Below, one piece after another: positions 12,652 through 27,600 of a DNA stretch of 64,000 nucleotides (the stretch's first letter is position 1; each line of letters begins with the position of its first letter). Below the pieces are notes generated by a model. The model had not been told where the DNA came from and made no database searches. It saw only the letters and a program-made list of their open reading frames with translations. Made by a program: the position numbers and the translations under genes. This DNA is from Excoecaria cochinchinensis. Taxonomy: Eukaryota > Streptophyta > Magnoliopsida > Malpighiales > Euphorbiaceae. The stretch covers positions 12,950,501-13,014,500 of the forward strand of contig CANTUQ010000050.1 in assembly GCA_947683425.1 (NCBI GenBank), read 5' to 3'.

Positions 12652-14022
12652 CTATAACTCTCTACACCCAAATCATTTCAGTTTTTTCAGAGTTTTTCTC
12701 TATATAAATACATTATTAGTAGGTAATTACATAATTCATGTTTCACGTAAATAAGAATTAAAGGAAAAATAACATGACATATGCATATATAGAGGTAACA
12801 TAATCAGGTTATATGCTACTTACCTCTTGCAGCACAGATATTTTGGTGGAAGTGTTTACAAGGATCCCTTATGACGTTACTGGTCTGGCTGATATCCACG
12901 AGCGAGATAACGGTAACTAAACTACAATCTAAAAGTCCATTGAAATAAAAAGCAAGTGAGAGAAAAAGCCGACAGAGTTTCGATATGAGAACTTTTTCTC
13001 CTATCCTCTTTGATTTACCTTCTTCTTATTTATAGAGAGTCACCTGCTCTTAATAAGGAAGGTAACTTATGAAGTTAATCAATAGGGCAGTTACAACATT
13101 TATGAGAACAATTATACCATTAATATGAAAGTTATACCCTTTTCAAATTCATATTAATTAAGAGGAAAAAACTCTTAATTAAAAAACCTGATATGCAGCT
13201 CTTTTTATATCTGTGTAGTTTTCATACTGATATGGATTTATAAGTGTATCTAAACTCTAATAAGAATTAAAAGTTCCTATACAATATATAATTTAATAAG
13301 AATTAATATAAAAGTCTTGACTTGTATTCTTAGTTAAAAACAGCAAAACTTATCCAACAGAAACTTGTCTACTACCCTTTATTCTAATTAGAAGAAATTT
13401 ATACGTCATATAATATATATTTAATTCAAAATCACTAATCCAACACATTGACTTGAATTCCTTATTATTCATTGATTTCAATTTGAACATGCGTGCATGA
13501 ACCGCTTTCATATCAAATTGCATACTCATGTTACTATTTACTTTTCAATCTCAAAATTTATTGTTGTCATAACCATCCAAATTAAACATTAATCAGCAAA
13601 CAATACTCTAATACTACTCGTTAAAATAGAAACAAAAAATATTTATATGAGTAAGGCTAATGTGAATAAAAAACTCATAGTCGACAAAAATTTAGAGAAA
13701 TAAATATACGGAAATTTAATCCGACACAAATATATATTCAAATACAAATAAGACAAAAATCTATTAATTATAATCAAAAGAAAGAATACAAATAGAGCAA
13801 AATATTGAAAACCTATAACCCGTTACCCTACAAAACTCACATAATTTCACAAAAATTATAAATTACAATAAGCATATAAAATAATTTCACAAAATTATAA
13901 ATTACAATGCTAAAACAAATCAAATGTTCGCATAAGTTCACTCCAAATTCCTCTAGATTTTTGCTCAACCAAACGATACATCACTAGTAGGTATATATAG
14001 AGTTGTGTTAAAAGAATGCTTA
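12652..14022. other. Intergenic; LTR-like segment with TATA box
   Basis: No gene is seen. On the minus strand the stretch from about 13450 down to 12790 looks like part of an LTR: it starts TGTTGGATTAG, carries a good TATA motif (CTATAAATA near 13035), a leader-like zone, and ends near a GTAAGT donor at about 12820. Clear matched ends and a target duplication were not found, so it is not called as an element. The remaining DNA to 14022 is AT-rich and uninformative. Confidence 0.35.
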
Positions 14023-14031
14023 GGTTGAATA

Positions 14032-15206
14032 GGGACATTTTTTTTTAAATAATATTTTTTAAAAAAATTATTTAGAAAATATGAGTGATTTGAAAAATAT
14101 TTGTGATTTTGGAGTTTTTTTGGGTTAATACAATTGCATTATTGTGTCAACCAATAGGGACGCACTTGTAAGAGTTGCGTCATGCGAAACCGAAGCAGGA
14201 TGCTGCGTTTTCAGATCTGACAGTTTTTATAGCTATTGATTTGATGGTTTTTAAAGTTTTTTTTTTTACCTGTTTGACAACTTTTACGGTTTAGATTTTT
14301 TTTTCAAAGAAAAATGTTAATGTTTTGTTATAGAAATACTAAAGTTTGCATATAGGATTAATGGTATAAATATTTTATTTTTGACATATATTGCTGTTGA
14401 ATTTTTTTTGTAAAAAAATTTACAAACAGAATCAATAAAAAATTGTTTCATATATTAATTAATTTGTAGATATTACATTTGTCAATTTGTTACTATATAA
14501 TTAATTTGTAAATATATTTGTACTTATAGTTTAGATAATATATAGTTGCATTTCTATTTATTAAATACTTTTTAATCAGATATTTATCTAATATTATTAA
14601 TACTAAATAATAGAGTTATCATTATATGTTACTGTAACGTGATTTTTTTTAAGAAAATCAAAAAACTGTTATATGAAAATTTTCATATAAACAAATAAAA
14701 GCAAATTGATTTTTTTTTTAACACGTCACTTAATTTTGTTATTGTATTATTTAGATGTGTATTTTGTTAATTAATTGGTAGGTGTATCTTGATACAATTG
14801 TATAATTTTGCAAGAAAAATTATATATTTGGTAAAAAAATGAAGATTATTAATTTAAAAAGACATGATGTTGCATGTTTCCATAAAATAATATATTAGAA
14901 ATAGCAAATTTTATGAAAAAATTAGATAATTTCAATTGTCTTATTATCTTGATTAATTTTTTATTAGTGAGAGTTTTTTTTTATACTAAAACTGCAACAA
15001 ATTACTGCAGTTTTATTATATATCAAATCACAATATTATGTTACAATTCGAGTAAAAATTTATTTTCGAAATTCATGAATTGCACATTCTAAAATTGCAA
15101 CAAGGTAGATAGAATTTATTTCCCATGCTAAAACCACATATACTTCTCAAAATACCTATATTATCTAAATAATTTTAAAAAAAACATTATTTAAAAAAAA
15201 TGTCTC
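14032..15206. mobile_element. MULE-like non-autonomous element, 1175 bp
   Basis: About 90-100 bases at the left (from 14032, GGGACATTTTT) are mirrored at the right end (to 15206, reading GAGACATTTTT on the minus strand), with small gaps. The flanking 9-mers GGTTGAATA (14023-14031) and TGTTGAATT (15207-15215) match at 7 of 9. Long terminal inversion plus a 9-bp duplication points to Mutator-like elements. No transposase is present. A GC-richer internal patch at about 14125-14225 stands out from the AT-rich body and could be captured host DNA. Confidence 0.65.
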
Positions 15207-15215
15207 TGTTGAATT

Positions 15216-15631
15216 AATGGCTAGCAATAAACCTACAATTACCTTGATTTAGGTTAAAAAGGTTCAAATGACATTATAAGAAAAACAGCATAGGAGTCAG
15301 TCATTTAAGGCTGCTCTGTTACCACATCCCACATTTTCAGTCTTCCTTTTATTTCTTTGCACTTCAGTCTCCATCTCTTCTTCTTTGCTTCAACTTCAAC
15401 ACCCTCTCTCTCTCTCTTCAAACTTTCAGACAGCAACCGCAGAAACTGCAGAAATCAATTCACTTTCTCTCTCTATAATCCAAAACCAAAATACCCTGGT
15501 CAATGTTACTCTCTTAGCAGCCCTGCATCTATGCTAGGGCTGCAAAAGAAGAAAAAAAGAAAAAAAAAAGGGTAATCAATTCAACCCTGAACTGGGTTTT
15601 TCATTTCATAAAGGAATATAAGAGATTAACA
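15216..15631 (+). promoter_or_regulatory. IREH1 upstream region and pyrimidine-rich 5' leader
   Basis: The 400 bases before the IREH1 start codon become CT-rich from about 15340, with a CTCTCTCTCT run near 15404-15418, typical of plant 5' leaders. A short upstream reading frame (15357-15575) lies in this leader and ends before the main ATG. Whether it is translated cannot be judged. No clear TATA box stands out. Confidence 0.5.
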
Positions 15632-18600
15632 ATGGTGTTCAAGAATAAACTCTTCTTCTCTTCAAAGAAATCTGATACTTCAAGCCCAGATGGATCCAAC
15701 AGCCCTCGATCTATTGGCTCCAATTCCCCGATCCGATCCGATAAGAAAAAGCCCAAAGCTGCTACCTTTAAAGAGGAAAGTCCCACTTCTCATACTAGTA
15801 CATCCACTGGCTTTGCCTGTAGACAAACGCAAGTCAAGGATGGGGTAAAGAAGAAAGAATCTGTAAAGGGTAAAGACAGCGCCTTGCAGTCGCCAAAGAA
15901 ACTGGGTTTTTCTGATTCTGCCTCTAAGAAGTCTGTGGCGGCTACGACGGCGGCTCCGGAAACCAAGGATACTGGGGCGGCGTCTTCGGTGTCTCCCATC
16001 CTAGCATCATCTTTAGGATTGAACAAGATAAAGACGAGATCGGGCCCTTTGCCACAGGAGAGCTTTTTCAGTTTTAGAGGGGATAAGGGGTCTGGGGTGA
16101 TGGGGTCTAGCAACTTATCAAGACCTGGCGCTCGTGGTGGAGATGGAGGGTCCAGTTCAAATTCTGGGTCAGGGAAGAAGAAGGAGGTAGTGGGACAGAG
16201 TAGGTTGATGGGATTTCAGGGGAGTGGTGGCGGTGGCAATGGTCAGAATTTGGATGGTTTGTCTAGTGGAAGTGGGCAGTCTAGAGATATAAGTCCTAAT
16301 TTGCAGGCAAAGTCACGGTTGCCAAATGGGGAATCATCTGTGGAGACAGGTATAGAGTACTAGCTTACTGGCTGTAATCTTATGTTAAATGGATCTGGTG
16401 TATTTATGGACATGCAGTTACTTCATTCTGAAACACTTAAAATCACTCATTAATCTCATATTTGCCCTTTGAGGCCTGGAAGGCCTTTCATTAGGAAATG
16501 TCGTGTGTGATATTTATGCATATGTGTTTAGTAGTTTATTGCCTAGTGAGTAATAGCTGATAATTGTTTCCACTGATAGAATGGTAATTTGTGCTCAGTT
16601 TTTGTGAACTTCAGAGAGTAGGTTGCCCTTGTTTTCCCTCCAAAAGTTTGAACTTCATGTTTGATGCCCTCTATGGATGAAGTTCTACTACATTATCGCC
16701 TTAATGTTCTTGGTACAAAATGCATAATTGCTGTGCCTGCAGCTGATGACTTGCTAGTTGCAATGATTTTGATGGGAAAGTTTGCTATCATTTGAAACAA
16801 TGAATTTGATTGTCGGACCTTGGATTATCATAGCTGAATTAGATTATCATAGACAATCATGAATTAGATTATCATAGTTGCTTAAGTAGGGTTTTGCACT
16901 TATGATCTTCAAGCATAGAAGTTTACGAGCTGCTATTAAGACATTTCAACATCAATGGAAGGCCTTGACCTCGCACCTTGCGTTTATCTTTTGCTCATCG
17001 CATGAAGGTTTGTGGTTACAGATGCAAGTTAATCTTTCCATGATATCTGCATAAAACAGCATATCTGGGAGGCTAGTGCATTTCATTAGAATCTTGAACT
17101 TGCCCTAAATTCCCAATCTCTGCTTCTTCTATGTTGCTAGAACTAAGTATTTTGTAGAAAGCCATATTTGAAATGCAATCCGTTATTTAAATTAATTCTG
17201 CATTGCTTTCAAATGTTAATATGGAACAAAGTGTGACACTTAAATGGTATGGCCTCTAAAGACATGTTATTTGCTATACTGTTAGGCCATTGACTAAGAT
17301 TGTCAGAATTGGCTATATATTATATGACATAGTACTCAATACAATACACGTATATGAAGTTCTATGGATCACAGTTATGTTTATTTCGAGATGTTCTAGT
17401 TTGTAACTTATCCTGTGATGATCAAGTTGGGTTTTATTTATCTCATTTCTGGATATCTACGGAAACAGTTTCGGTTTTGCAGTTATTGTAAGACTGATAA
17501 ACAGCATAATGCATGAGAAAATTCACTGGTATTGTAGCTGTGTTCTTATAGTGTGCTACATGTCCTAAGACGACTAATTCATGTTCCTTTTATATCCTGG
17601 GTTCTTTCTTCCCCACTCTACAGCATTGTTAAGAAAAAATGTTGCTCCCCTTTTATAGGGTTTTAAAAGCAGCACATTCAAATATGGAATTTCAGGAATT
17701 TAGGATATCATACCATGAGTTGAATAAAAGTTCAAAGTCTGGTCTGGGTCTGCCTCAATTTGTTGAAAAATATCTTATGGAGGTATATCAACTTTTCTTA
17801 TTCCCTTGTCTTGTAAGGAGAAGGTTACTAGGCATTTTAAACAGATTTAGTGAGGAGTTGGAGGAGAAGAGCTGACTCTAAAGTTCTGCACTTCAAAGGA
17901 TCCTTCCTTGGGAATGCCTATGAGATTGTATTAGAAAGAAGCTTTTGAAAAGATTTAATGTAGCTTAAGTTTGTTGAGGAAAAGTTCCAAATTTTATGAA
18001 AGTACAGAAGTTGCTTTTATTTGTGAGCAAATTAGGTGGTGTTTTATGTGTAATTACAGGAGACAGTCAATTATCAAAAGTTTTGCTGTTAGGTTGCTCC
18101 AGAACTCTGGTCCGTGTTTATAGCTTAAATGGGATCCATAATGGATCATGCATAAATTCTTAAAAATGTTCAAAAGTTGGAAATCATGCATCTTATGGTC
18201 AATTTTGAATAGCTTGGAGCCTTCTAAGCAATTATTCTCGTGTCATGTCATGTGAATTATATGCAGCTTAAGTGAAGTGGTGGTGCTTCTAAGGGTTAAT
18301 GGATATAAAAGTTGAGAATTTAGTTCTGTTGATTTTCCCTTTTATGAATCTTTGTTGATAAAAATGTGCTTCCTTTCAAGCATTGTTAAAATTGCTGTTC
18401 TTGTGTCATTTCTGACTTCGACACCTAATTGGTTGTCAAACAATGCATATGTGAATTGGAATTGGATTGGTACTCAGATAATGTGATTGTTTTAATCTTT
18501 GAAATTAGGGTGTGAGGGACTAACAAATATGTATTCTCACATATATCCTTGCTAAATCCTTCTTGTGTAAGTTAACGGGATTTGAAAACCTTCTTGGTAG

Positions 18601-21600
18601 ATTTAGCATGCATGAACAGGTAGGGAGAAGATGTGACAAAAATTGGTGCTAGGTGCAGCTTTGGCTTCCCTATGGATTTAGGAGGAGGCAGCTTTCAATT
18701 TTTGTAGGATCTTATAGTTTTGGGCTTTGGGTGTGATTGTAGTATGATTACATAAAACGTGCAAGTGTTAAAAGAAAACATGGTGCATGTATGCCCCGTG
18801 CATGAAAATGTAAATTCTGACAAACCATTATTTGGTGGGACTGACATAGAAAAGGGGGTATTTTCAGGAAGAGATGTTTGAAATTCCCTAGTAGTTAATT
18901 TAGTCAATATAGAAATGAGTTCCACCAGTTAAATTATTTAAGCAATTGGCAAATTTTCATGTTTATTCTTATACGATAGCATGGACTACCTTGATAGGTC
19001 GGCATGAATCATCATGGGGTCCTACTGGAGGCTTAAGGAGTTCTGATGTCTTTACACCTGAGGTATCAATAAAAGATTTTTGTTGATGCACTTAGTTGAC
19101 TTCTCTTCAACTTTGCTATTTTTTTTTTCTAATTCTTCTTAAATGTTTTATTTTGTAGACTTATGAGTGTGAAAATCCAAAGGAGTCTGAATCTCCCCGT
19201 TTTCAAGCTATTCTCCGAGTGACTAGTGCACCTAGAAAGAGGTTTCCTGCTGATATCAAAAGTTTCTCCCATGAATTAAATTCTAAAGGAGTGCGTCCTT
19301 TCCCATTTTGGAAGCCTCGAGGACTAAATAACTTGGAGGTAGCTTACCTGTATTGACTAGATCAGATGATAAATTATGTCAAAGTTAATTAAATGCCTTT
19401 GGAATCAACTTGCTTTTTTATACAGGAAATCTTGGTGGCTATAAGGGTGAAGTTTGATAAAGCAAAGGAAGAAGTGAATTTTGATCTAGCTATCTTTGCT
19501 GCGGATCTTGTTGGGATACTTGAAAAAAATGCAGAAAGTCATCCTGAGTGGCAAGAAACCATTGAGGATTTATTGGTTCTGGCTCGGAGTTGTGCTATGG
19601 CATCCCCCAATGAATTTTGGCTTCAGTGCGAAGGTATAGTCCAAGAACTGGATGATAGGCGGCAAGAACTTCCTCCTGGGATGCTGAAGCAGCTTCATAC
19701 ACGAATGCTTTTCATTCTTACAAGGTGTACCAGGCTGTTGCAATTCCACAAAGAAAGTGGTCTGGCTGAAGATGAAAATGTTTTTCAGCTGCGTCAATCT
19801 CGGCTTCTGAATTCTGCTGATAAAAGAATATCTGGGGGCATGGGAAGGGATGGGAAAAGTTCCAGTGCAGCCAAGGCATCAAAGACAGCTTCAGCAAGGA
19901 AATCTTATAGTCAAGAGCAGCGTGGCTTGGATTGGAACAGAGATCATGCTACACAGCCAGTAAGTTCACTCTCTACTTTTGATGACACTTCAAAGAATAT
20001 GGATTCTCCTGGGAGCCGGGATCGAATGGCTTCTTGGAAAAAACTTCCATCTCCTGTGGGGAAAAGCCCGAAGGAAGCAGCTCCTTCCAAGGAACAAATT
20101 GATAGCAAGGTTGAACCTTCAAAGATGTTGAGCAATAGAAAAGTAACTTCTGAATCAGATTTAATTGCTGCTAAGATTTCAGATCTTCCTACTGCAAAAG
20201 ATTCACAAGAACATTCTGTCAAGCATCAACACAAGGTTTCTTGGGGTTACTGGGGAGATCAGCAGAATATTTCTGATGACAGTTCAATAATTTGTCGCAT
20301 TTGTGAGGAGGAGGTTCCAACTTCACATGTCGAAGAACATTCAAGAATTTGTGCACTTGCTGATAGATGTGATCAGACAGGTATTAATGTGAATGAAGGT
20401 CTCGTCAGAATTTCTGAAACCCTTGAGAAGATGATAGAGTCCTTCACACATAAGGATATTCAACTGGCAGTGGGAAGCCCAGACGTTGCAAAAGTATCAA
20501 ATTCCAGTGTTACTGAAGAGTCTGATGTCCTCTCTCCAAAACTCAGTGATTGGTCCAGGAGAGGTTCAGAGGACATGCTTGACTGTTTTCCAGAAGCTGA
20601 TAATTCTGTTTTTGTGGATGACCTTAAGGGTTTGCCCACAATGTCATGCAGAACCCGTTTTGGTCCAAAGTCGGATCAAGGAATGGCAACATCTTCAGCA
20701 GGTAGCATGACTCCTAGATCTCCAGTGCTGACCCCTAGGAACAGTCAGATGGACCTGCTCCTGGCAGGGAAGGGTGCTGTTTCTGAGCATGATGACCTTC
20801 CACAGGTACTATTTTAGAATTGTTTTCTGCTTCTTAGAGATAAACTATAGACAATCCTGGGCCAAATTTATCAATCTCTTGTGATATATTATTATATAGT
20901 TTGAAATTTCACTGTTTCTGACGCTGTTAAAGATGACATTCAGTAAGTGTGATTCTTTAAATGTCCTGTGATTGTAGAAGGGGACTAGAAATCCTTGCAG
21001 CAAATTTCATTCTTGGAGGGAGATGGATCCTTTGTATCGTTGACATGGTTCTTGCTTATGCTAAGTGATGACTCTGAATAAGTTTCATGTTTGCTGACGT
21101 AAAGCTAAATTTCTTTTGATCATGACACAGATGAATGAGCTTGCTGATATCGCTAGATGTGCTGCAAATACACCTTTAGATGATGATCGTACCATTCCCT
21201 ATTTAATTTCTTGTCTTGAAGACTTGGGGGTGGTTATTGGCCGACGGAAGTTCGATGCCCTTACAGTAGAGACTTTTGGAACACGCATTGAAAAGCTTAT
21301 CAGGTGGGCATTCTTCTTCAGTAATTTTGGAGAATTTAATGCTAAAATTGTTGCATATATCCCAGCACTGCAGAGTTTGCCTTTAGCATTCCATTCAATT
21401 AGCGTTCTTTTGGATATTGACTTCTTATATTCCATTCAATTAGCGTTCTTTTGGATAGTGACTTCTTATCAAAGTTGTTAGTTTTCAATAGTTGAATCTT
21501 AATGAGATCTGATTCTTCAGGGAGAAGTATTTGCAGCTTTGTGAACTTGTAGAGGATGAAAAAGTTGATATAACGAGTACTGTAATTGATGAGGATGCTC

Positions 21601-24600
21601 CACTGGAAGCAGAAGATGTGGTTCGAAGTTTGAGGACAAGCCCCATACACTCTAATAAGGACCGCACCTCCATAGATGATTTTGTGATAATAAAACCAAT
21701 AAGTCGTGGGGCATTTGGACGGGTTTTCTTGGCTAAGAAGAGAACAACTGGAGATCTTTTTGCCATAAAGGTAACTATTTTGGATCTGTAGTTTTTGAAT
21801 ATTTTGTGCCAGTATTTTCCATTGCTTGTTCTGCATTGATGTGAATACCTGTTCGGCTAATCATAATTTTGGTGGTTCAATGGTGATTACACAATTCCCT
21901 TCCTATTCTCATATCCATTTGTGCTTGAAATACCAAAGCTATTGTGATTGCATGGAGTCAGATTTCTTTTATGATTGTCTTTTAGCTTTATGACTTTTGG
22001 AATCAGATCTCGGGCTATATGGCATGATAAAATTGCATGGTGCTGCTCCAAATTATTAAGATTGCTAATATTGTTTTCTGTACATATATGCACCATCTTT
22101 GCTTGTGTTAAAAGAGCAAATGATTGTTAACATCTAAACAGACATAAATTCTTGTGTTGTTGAGAAACAATATTCGATAAGTTTATACCTAACCTGAAAT
22201 AGCTGCAGCTAAATCTGTAGGGACACTAGATTCTTGAAATAAGGGTTCTGAGAGATGGTTCCTCTTTCTTTGCATTACTAGATTAGCATTTCTACTTACA
22301 GTGTTAGCTCAGTTTTCTATCATGTTGACTGTAGGATAATTCAACAAGATGTTTGCAATTTTGCAGTAAGAATGAAATTAAATGACCATTGCATTACAAG
22401 ACTTCTAACGTTGCTTCAAAACATTTTACTGCATAGACTTCTGCTGGAAGAAGTGATCAATGCAATTTACACACCATCATTGCTTATACCATCCTGATTT
22501 ATGTTATTGCGGGAGATGAGAGAACCTATTGAGCTCCAATTTTATGGCCTACGAAGGCTTATGCAATTGTGATTTTAGGGCTCTGGACTTTAGGATGAAG
22601 GGTAGCCAGGGTGACACTCTGGAGTGGCTGAAAAACAAGAACTAAGCTGTGGATTATTGAGGTTTGGATTTGGTTAGATTGGGTTAAGGAATAGGGAGAC
22701 ATGCTGGCATTTGGTTTTGGGATAGTGAAATAATGAAGTAAATATTGAGATTCATTGAGAAGAAATAGATAAAAGCTTTTGTCTGTTGAATGGGTTTCTA
22801 GCAGCAGCATCTTTGACTCTTCATAGGAAAATATGTTCTGAGAAAATATTTTTGTGGCTTCCAATTTTTAGAGCATTTGCAGAAAATGGTCAACAAAGTA
22901 TTTTCTGTTCAAAGCATATTAAGGCATTTTGAAAGAAGACAAGACGACTTTTAGTCTTGTCAAATTTAGTAAACACTGTACATTAGCAAACTTACAGATA
23001 TGGACAGGCAAATAGTGGTTATAGCTCAATCATTTTATCGAGCATTGCTGATTACCTCTATCAGTGGCCATTAGAAATGACCATTCGTTTTAGATGTCCA
23101 ATTTTTTTTTTCTTTTTTTTTTCAAATAGAAATTTTAAAGATATGAAGTTCTCGCACCTAAAAAAATTAAAAAATGCTGGAAAATAATTTCTCTGGATTG
23201 GGTTGGAATTATTTTCATCATTTGGAAGTTAGTTTGCTTGAATTTAAAAGAGGGAAAGAGGAGGAAAGATTAGGGTCCCTAGAGAATATGAAGAGTGAAT
23301 AGAGTGAAAAGAAAAAGAAAAAAAGGAATTGTACAAAATAAAAGAAAAAGAAAAAAAGGCCTTGGAAATGCAAATTAGAATGTAGAATACTCTATGAAGT
23401 CAACAAAAAAAAAAGTAAAAAATAGGATTACAGCTTAATCATCAAACTAATGTTAACCATAAAAAGGGTAAAGATCTTTGGCAAATTTGTGGACAGGAAG
23501 GCACATATTGTATGCAACTTTATATTCATGACAATTCGTTTGAGTGCACTTTGAGTTGAATTATGTACTTGTGCATTTGTTACAGGTTCTTAAGAAAGCT
23601 GACATGATCCGTAAGAATGCTGTTGAGAGTATACTTGCAGAGCGGGATATTTTAATTACAGTTCGGAATCCTTTTGTGGTGAGCAAATCTACCCTCCAAA
23701 GTATTGTCTCACATGCGCTTGAATATGCTTATTCATACTACATTAAAGTGATCTTCTCAGGTTCGCTTCTTTTATTCATTTACGTGTCGTGATAATTTGT
23801 ATCTTGTCATGGAGTACTTGAATGGAGGAGATCTATATTCTCTGTTGAGAAATTTGGGTTGCTTAGAAGAAGATGTTGCTCGTGTATACATTGCTGAAGT
23901 TGTAAGTTTCTGTCTGGCTATGCCACATACTTTTGCTGTTCCTGAGTAGTGCAACCTCTAAATTTGATTTCTATTGCTTTAAGGTGCTTGCTTTGGAATA
24001 TCTACATTCACTGCGTGTGGTTCATCGTGATCTGAAGCCTGATAATTTGTTGATTGCACACGATGGTCATATCAAGGTATCTATGTGTTTTACTTTTTCT
24101 GCTACTGGGTTTTTGATGAATACGAGGAGTTTGACAACTAACAACAATTTGTTGATTGCACATAATGGTCATATCTGCATGCTCATTGTGTTGTTATGGC
24201 AAACATTTGGTTGTCCAGGTCTTATGTAGCATTTGGGAGGCTCTTTCAAATTTTAGTTAAATTTATAAGGATAGTCAAGTCTAGTCAAATTTTGTTATCT
24301 AATCATTGAGTTTGAGTGTAAGAAAATAAAGGCTGATCGAGTGGAATGGACTTACCATTGCACTCAACTTGATTACACCCCTAGACTTACAAGACTATGA
24401 AGATCACAAAGTACACTCGTATTCTATTTAGGCTGTATGTATTATTAAGATATGAAATCTGGATGTTTGGTGTTTTAGATTTTTTTTTTTCTCTCATGAG
24501 TTTCATGCCATTTATGTCAATTGGTTAATATGTCAAGTTGTCTATAACACTTTACTTAAGATGATTAAAAAGTAAGATTAGAGATGATATGACCTACTAG

Positions 24601-27600
24601 TAAGAAAATCTATCATGCAATCATTCAAATTATATTGTTTAGCAATAGCATTCCAAAATTTTCTTGCCTCAAGAAGCACCCCGTATATGATAAGTGAGGA
24701 AAAAAAGATTAGTGGCAGTTAGAAATGAAATCATTTCTCACACTACTGAGATTTTTAAAGGCTTCTTGACTTCACTCTTGATAATTTAGAACACCAAAGT
24801 TAAAATTGAAAAATAGGGAAATGACTTTAGCTTTCTAGTTGAATTTATTATTTATTTTCAGACACTTTCTTGTCATGTTGCCAAAATATCTCACTTCACT
24901 ATGTTTTCGAGAAATACAATATTCTTGAAGAACTAACCTCGGGTTTTTGACTTTTTGAACAGTTGACAGACTTTGGTCTTTCCAAGGTTGGTCTTATCAA
25001 TAGCACTGATGATTTATCTGGTCCAGCGGTTGGTGGGACTGCTATGCTAGTGGACGATGAACCGCAACTATCCACTGCGGAGCATCAGGAGGAAAGACGG
25101 AAGAAACGCTCAGCTGTTGGTACACCTGACTATTTGGCACCAGAGATACTTTTGGGAACAGGACACGGTTCGTATAGCCTTTTTATATCTAAGGTGCTAT
25201 GATTGTCTTTATCTTACTTTGTCTTGTTGGAAAATATTTGGTAGACTTCGGTCATTGAAGTGAGAATTCCGGTGCTTCAAGGCCTTACTAAGTTGTTTGT
25301 ATGTTACTGGTTATGGGTTAAAAAGGGTGTTGTCTTTAGTTTTGTTTCTTTGAAGTTGCACACAAATCAATGTTTAAATTGCAATTCCGTTTTGATTCCA
25401 ACATTGCACTTGTGCCTTAAGCTTCATAAGCTTCTGGAATGTAACTCCTAGCATACAATTTTTCTCAGGCACAAGTGCTGATTGGTGGTCCGTGGGTGTC
25501 ATTCTGTTTGAGTTGATTGTTGGTATTCCACCTTTTAATGCAGAGCATCCCCAGGTTACCTTCTTACTTCTGACTGTGATATATATTCGAAGTTATGGTT
25601 GCCATTACTTTTTAATGAAATTCTTCTTTGTCCTTCGCTTTCTTGATTTTTTATACACATTTCTGTGCACATGGTTGTGAGCACTGGGGTGTGTGTTTTG
25701 TTCTAGTAAGGTTAAGTAGCCATCTATGTTTGTCCGAGCAATGGATAGAGTTTTTTTATTTTTTCGGGCCTTATGAAATGAGTATGAAGTGTTAGTTTCT
25801 ATGTCTTTTCCTTACTGCATTCAACATGTTTCTTTGAGCATTGAGATTGACATGCATGGGAAATATCTTTCTAGAATTGAATGCGGGATTTCAGGATAAA
25901 TCTGGAAAGGGATGAGACTTTTATGGCTTTGGTGACTGCACGATAATATGATGATGTGGTGGTTTATCATGTCTTATCGTTTTATTGTAGTTAGAAATTG
26001 ATCTATGCTACATATCTTTGTCAACCATTTCTCCTAATGGGTTTTGACTGTGTGTTTGGCATTGGCTGGAACACCAGTCTGGTTCAATAGTAAATAGCAG
26101 AGAACCAAAGGATCCCTAATTTTCTTCCTGGATTTTATTTGATGACTAGTGCTGAAGGGAGGTGTTATTGTGAGATATTGAATTTGATGATAGAAGTAAA
26201 TAGATTTATTTAAGGTTTAAAAAATTAAGACTTTTTGATAGACTTTGGTCATTAAAGTGAGAAATCTGAGAAATAAGTAAATTATAAGTCCTCATCTACT
26301 AAGATGCCACTATTGTCAGGTTTTCTGCTGATTTATAGTGTGAGTTTCAATGGAATGCTCCTTTTTTGGCTGTGCGCTCATTACCTGTATTGCTTGCAGA
26401 TAATATTTGATAATATTCTCAACCGAAAGATACCTTGGCCTCGGGTGCCTGCAGAAATGAGCCCTGAAGCGCAGGATCTAATTGATAGGTAAGGGCGCTG
26501 CCTAAAATGGATTGGCAATTCATAATTGTAGTTTCTCTTTGCTGCTAAAATTTCTTCTTGTTCTGATTAGAGTCATTTCTTCATAGACCAAGGACTCTAG
26601 TACGAACTGAATTTGAATTTGTTTTAAAGGCAAATTCCTTGAGTATTCTTTGGCATTCAACAAATCTGTTTAAAACATTAATCTATTTATTTGACTTACT
26701 GCCTATGCTCATCATGAAATGCTGAAAATTCAAGGCATGAGATAGGGTTCCTTAGAGGATGCATCAATTATGTTAAGACTGGAGTTGCTAATACTATTAA
26801 TCTCCAGATTATTGACAGAAGATCCTGACCAGAGACTTGGAGCTAGAGGAGCATCTGAGGTGACCTTGGTTCCCATTTCTATATTCTTTCTGGTCTTTCT
26901 GCATATTAAGGCATGTATTTCTATGGTTTTTTTGTACATTTCGGTAATAGAAACTTGTAATGCAGGTGAAGCAGCATGTATTCTTTAAAGATATTAACTG
27001 GGACACACTTGCCAGGCAGAAGGTGTGTGCCTTTACTAAGAATCAGAAAAAATTACTTCACCTAATATTTAATATACTTGCAGGATGGTCACATTGTTTG
27101 AGTTTGTTGCTTTTTAGGCTGCATTTGTTCCCAGTTCAGAAAGTGCACTCGATACAAGCTACTTTACAAGTCGCTATTCATGGAATACTACTGATGACCA
27201 TGTGTATCCAGCCAGTGAATTTGAGGATTCCAGTGATGCTGACAGCTTAAGTGGGAGCAGTAGTTGCCTTAGCAATCGCCAAGAAGAAGTGGTAATTTAG
27301 TCATAAAGACTGTTCTCAAGTTACATTTGTTCCACATATAACTTGAAAATTCACTCTTTGCATATAATGATCAACAGGGAGATGAATGTGGGGGTCTTGC
27401 AGAATTTGAGTCAGGCTCGTCTGTCAATTACTCATTCAGTAATTTTTCATTTAAGGTATGTTCATTACTTGTAAGACTCAATTTCTCCATGGTTCATCCA
27501 ACCAGAACTTAAGTTGCTTACGAGGACTGTTCCTCTTTTCTACTCTTCCTCTCTTCTTCTCTACTCATTTCTGTTTCCTATCTGGTATTACAAAACTAAT

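Noticed and set aside
15790..16113. Minus-strand frame of 107 codons
   Set aside because: Shadow of IREH1 exon 1, whose Ser/Gly/Lys-rich codons avoid stops on the other strand.
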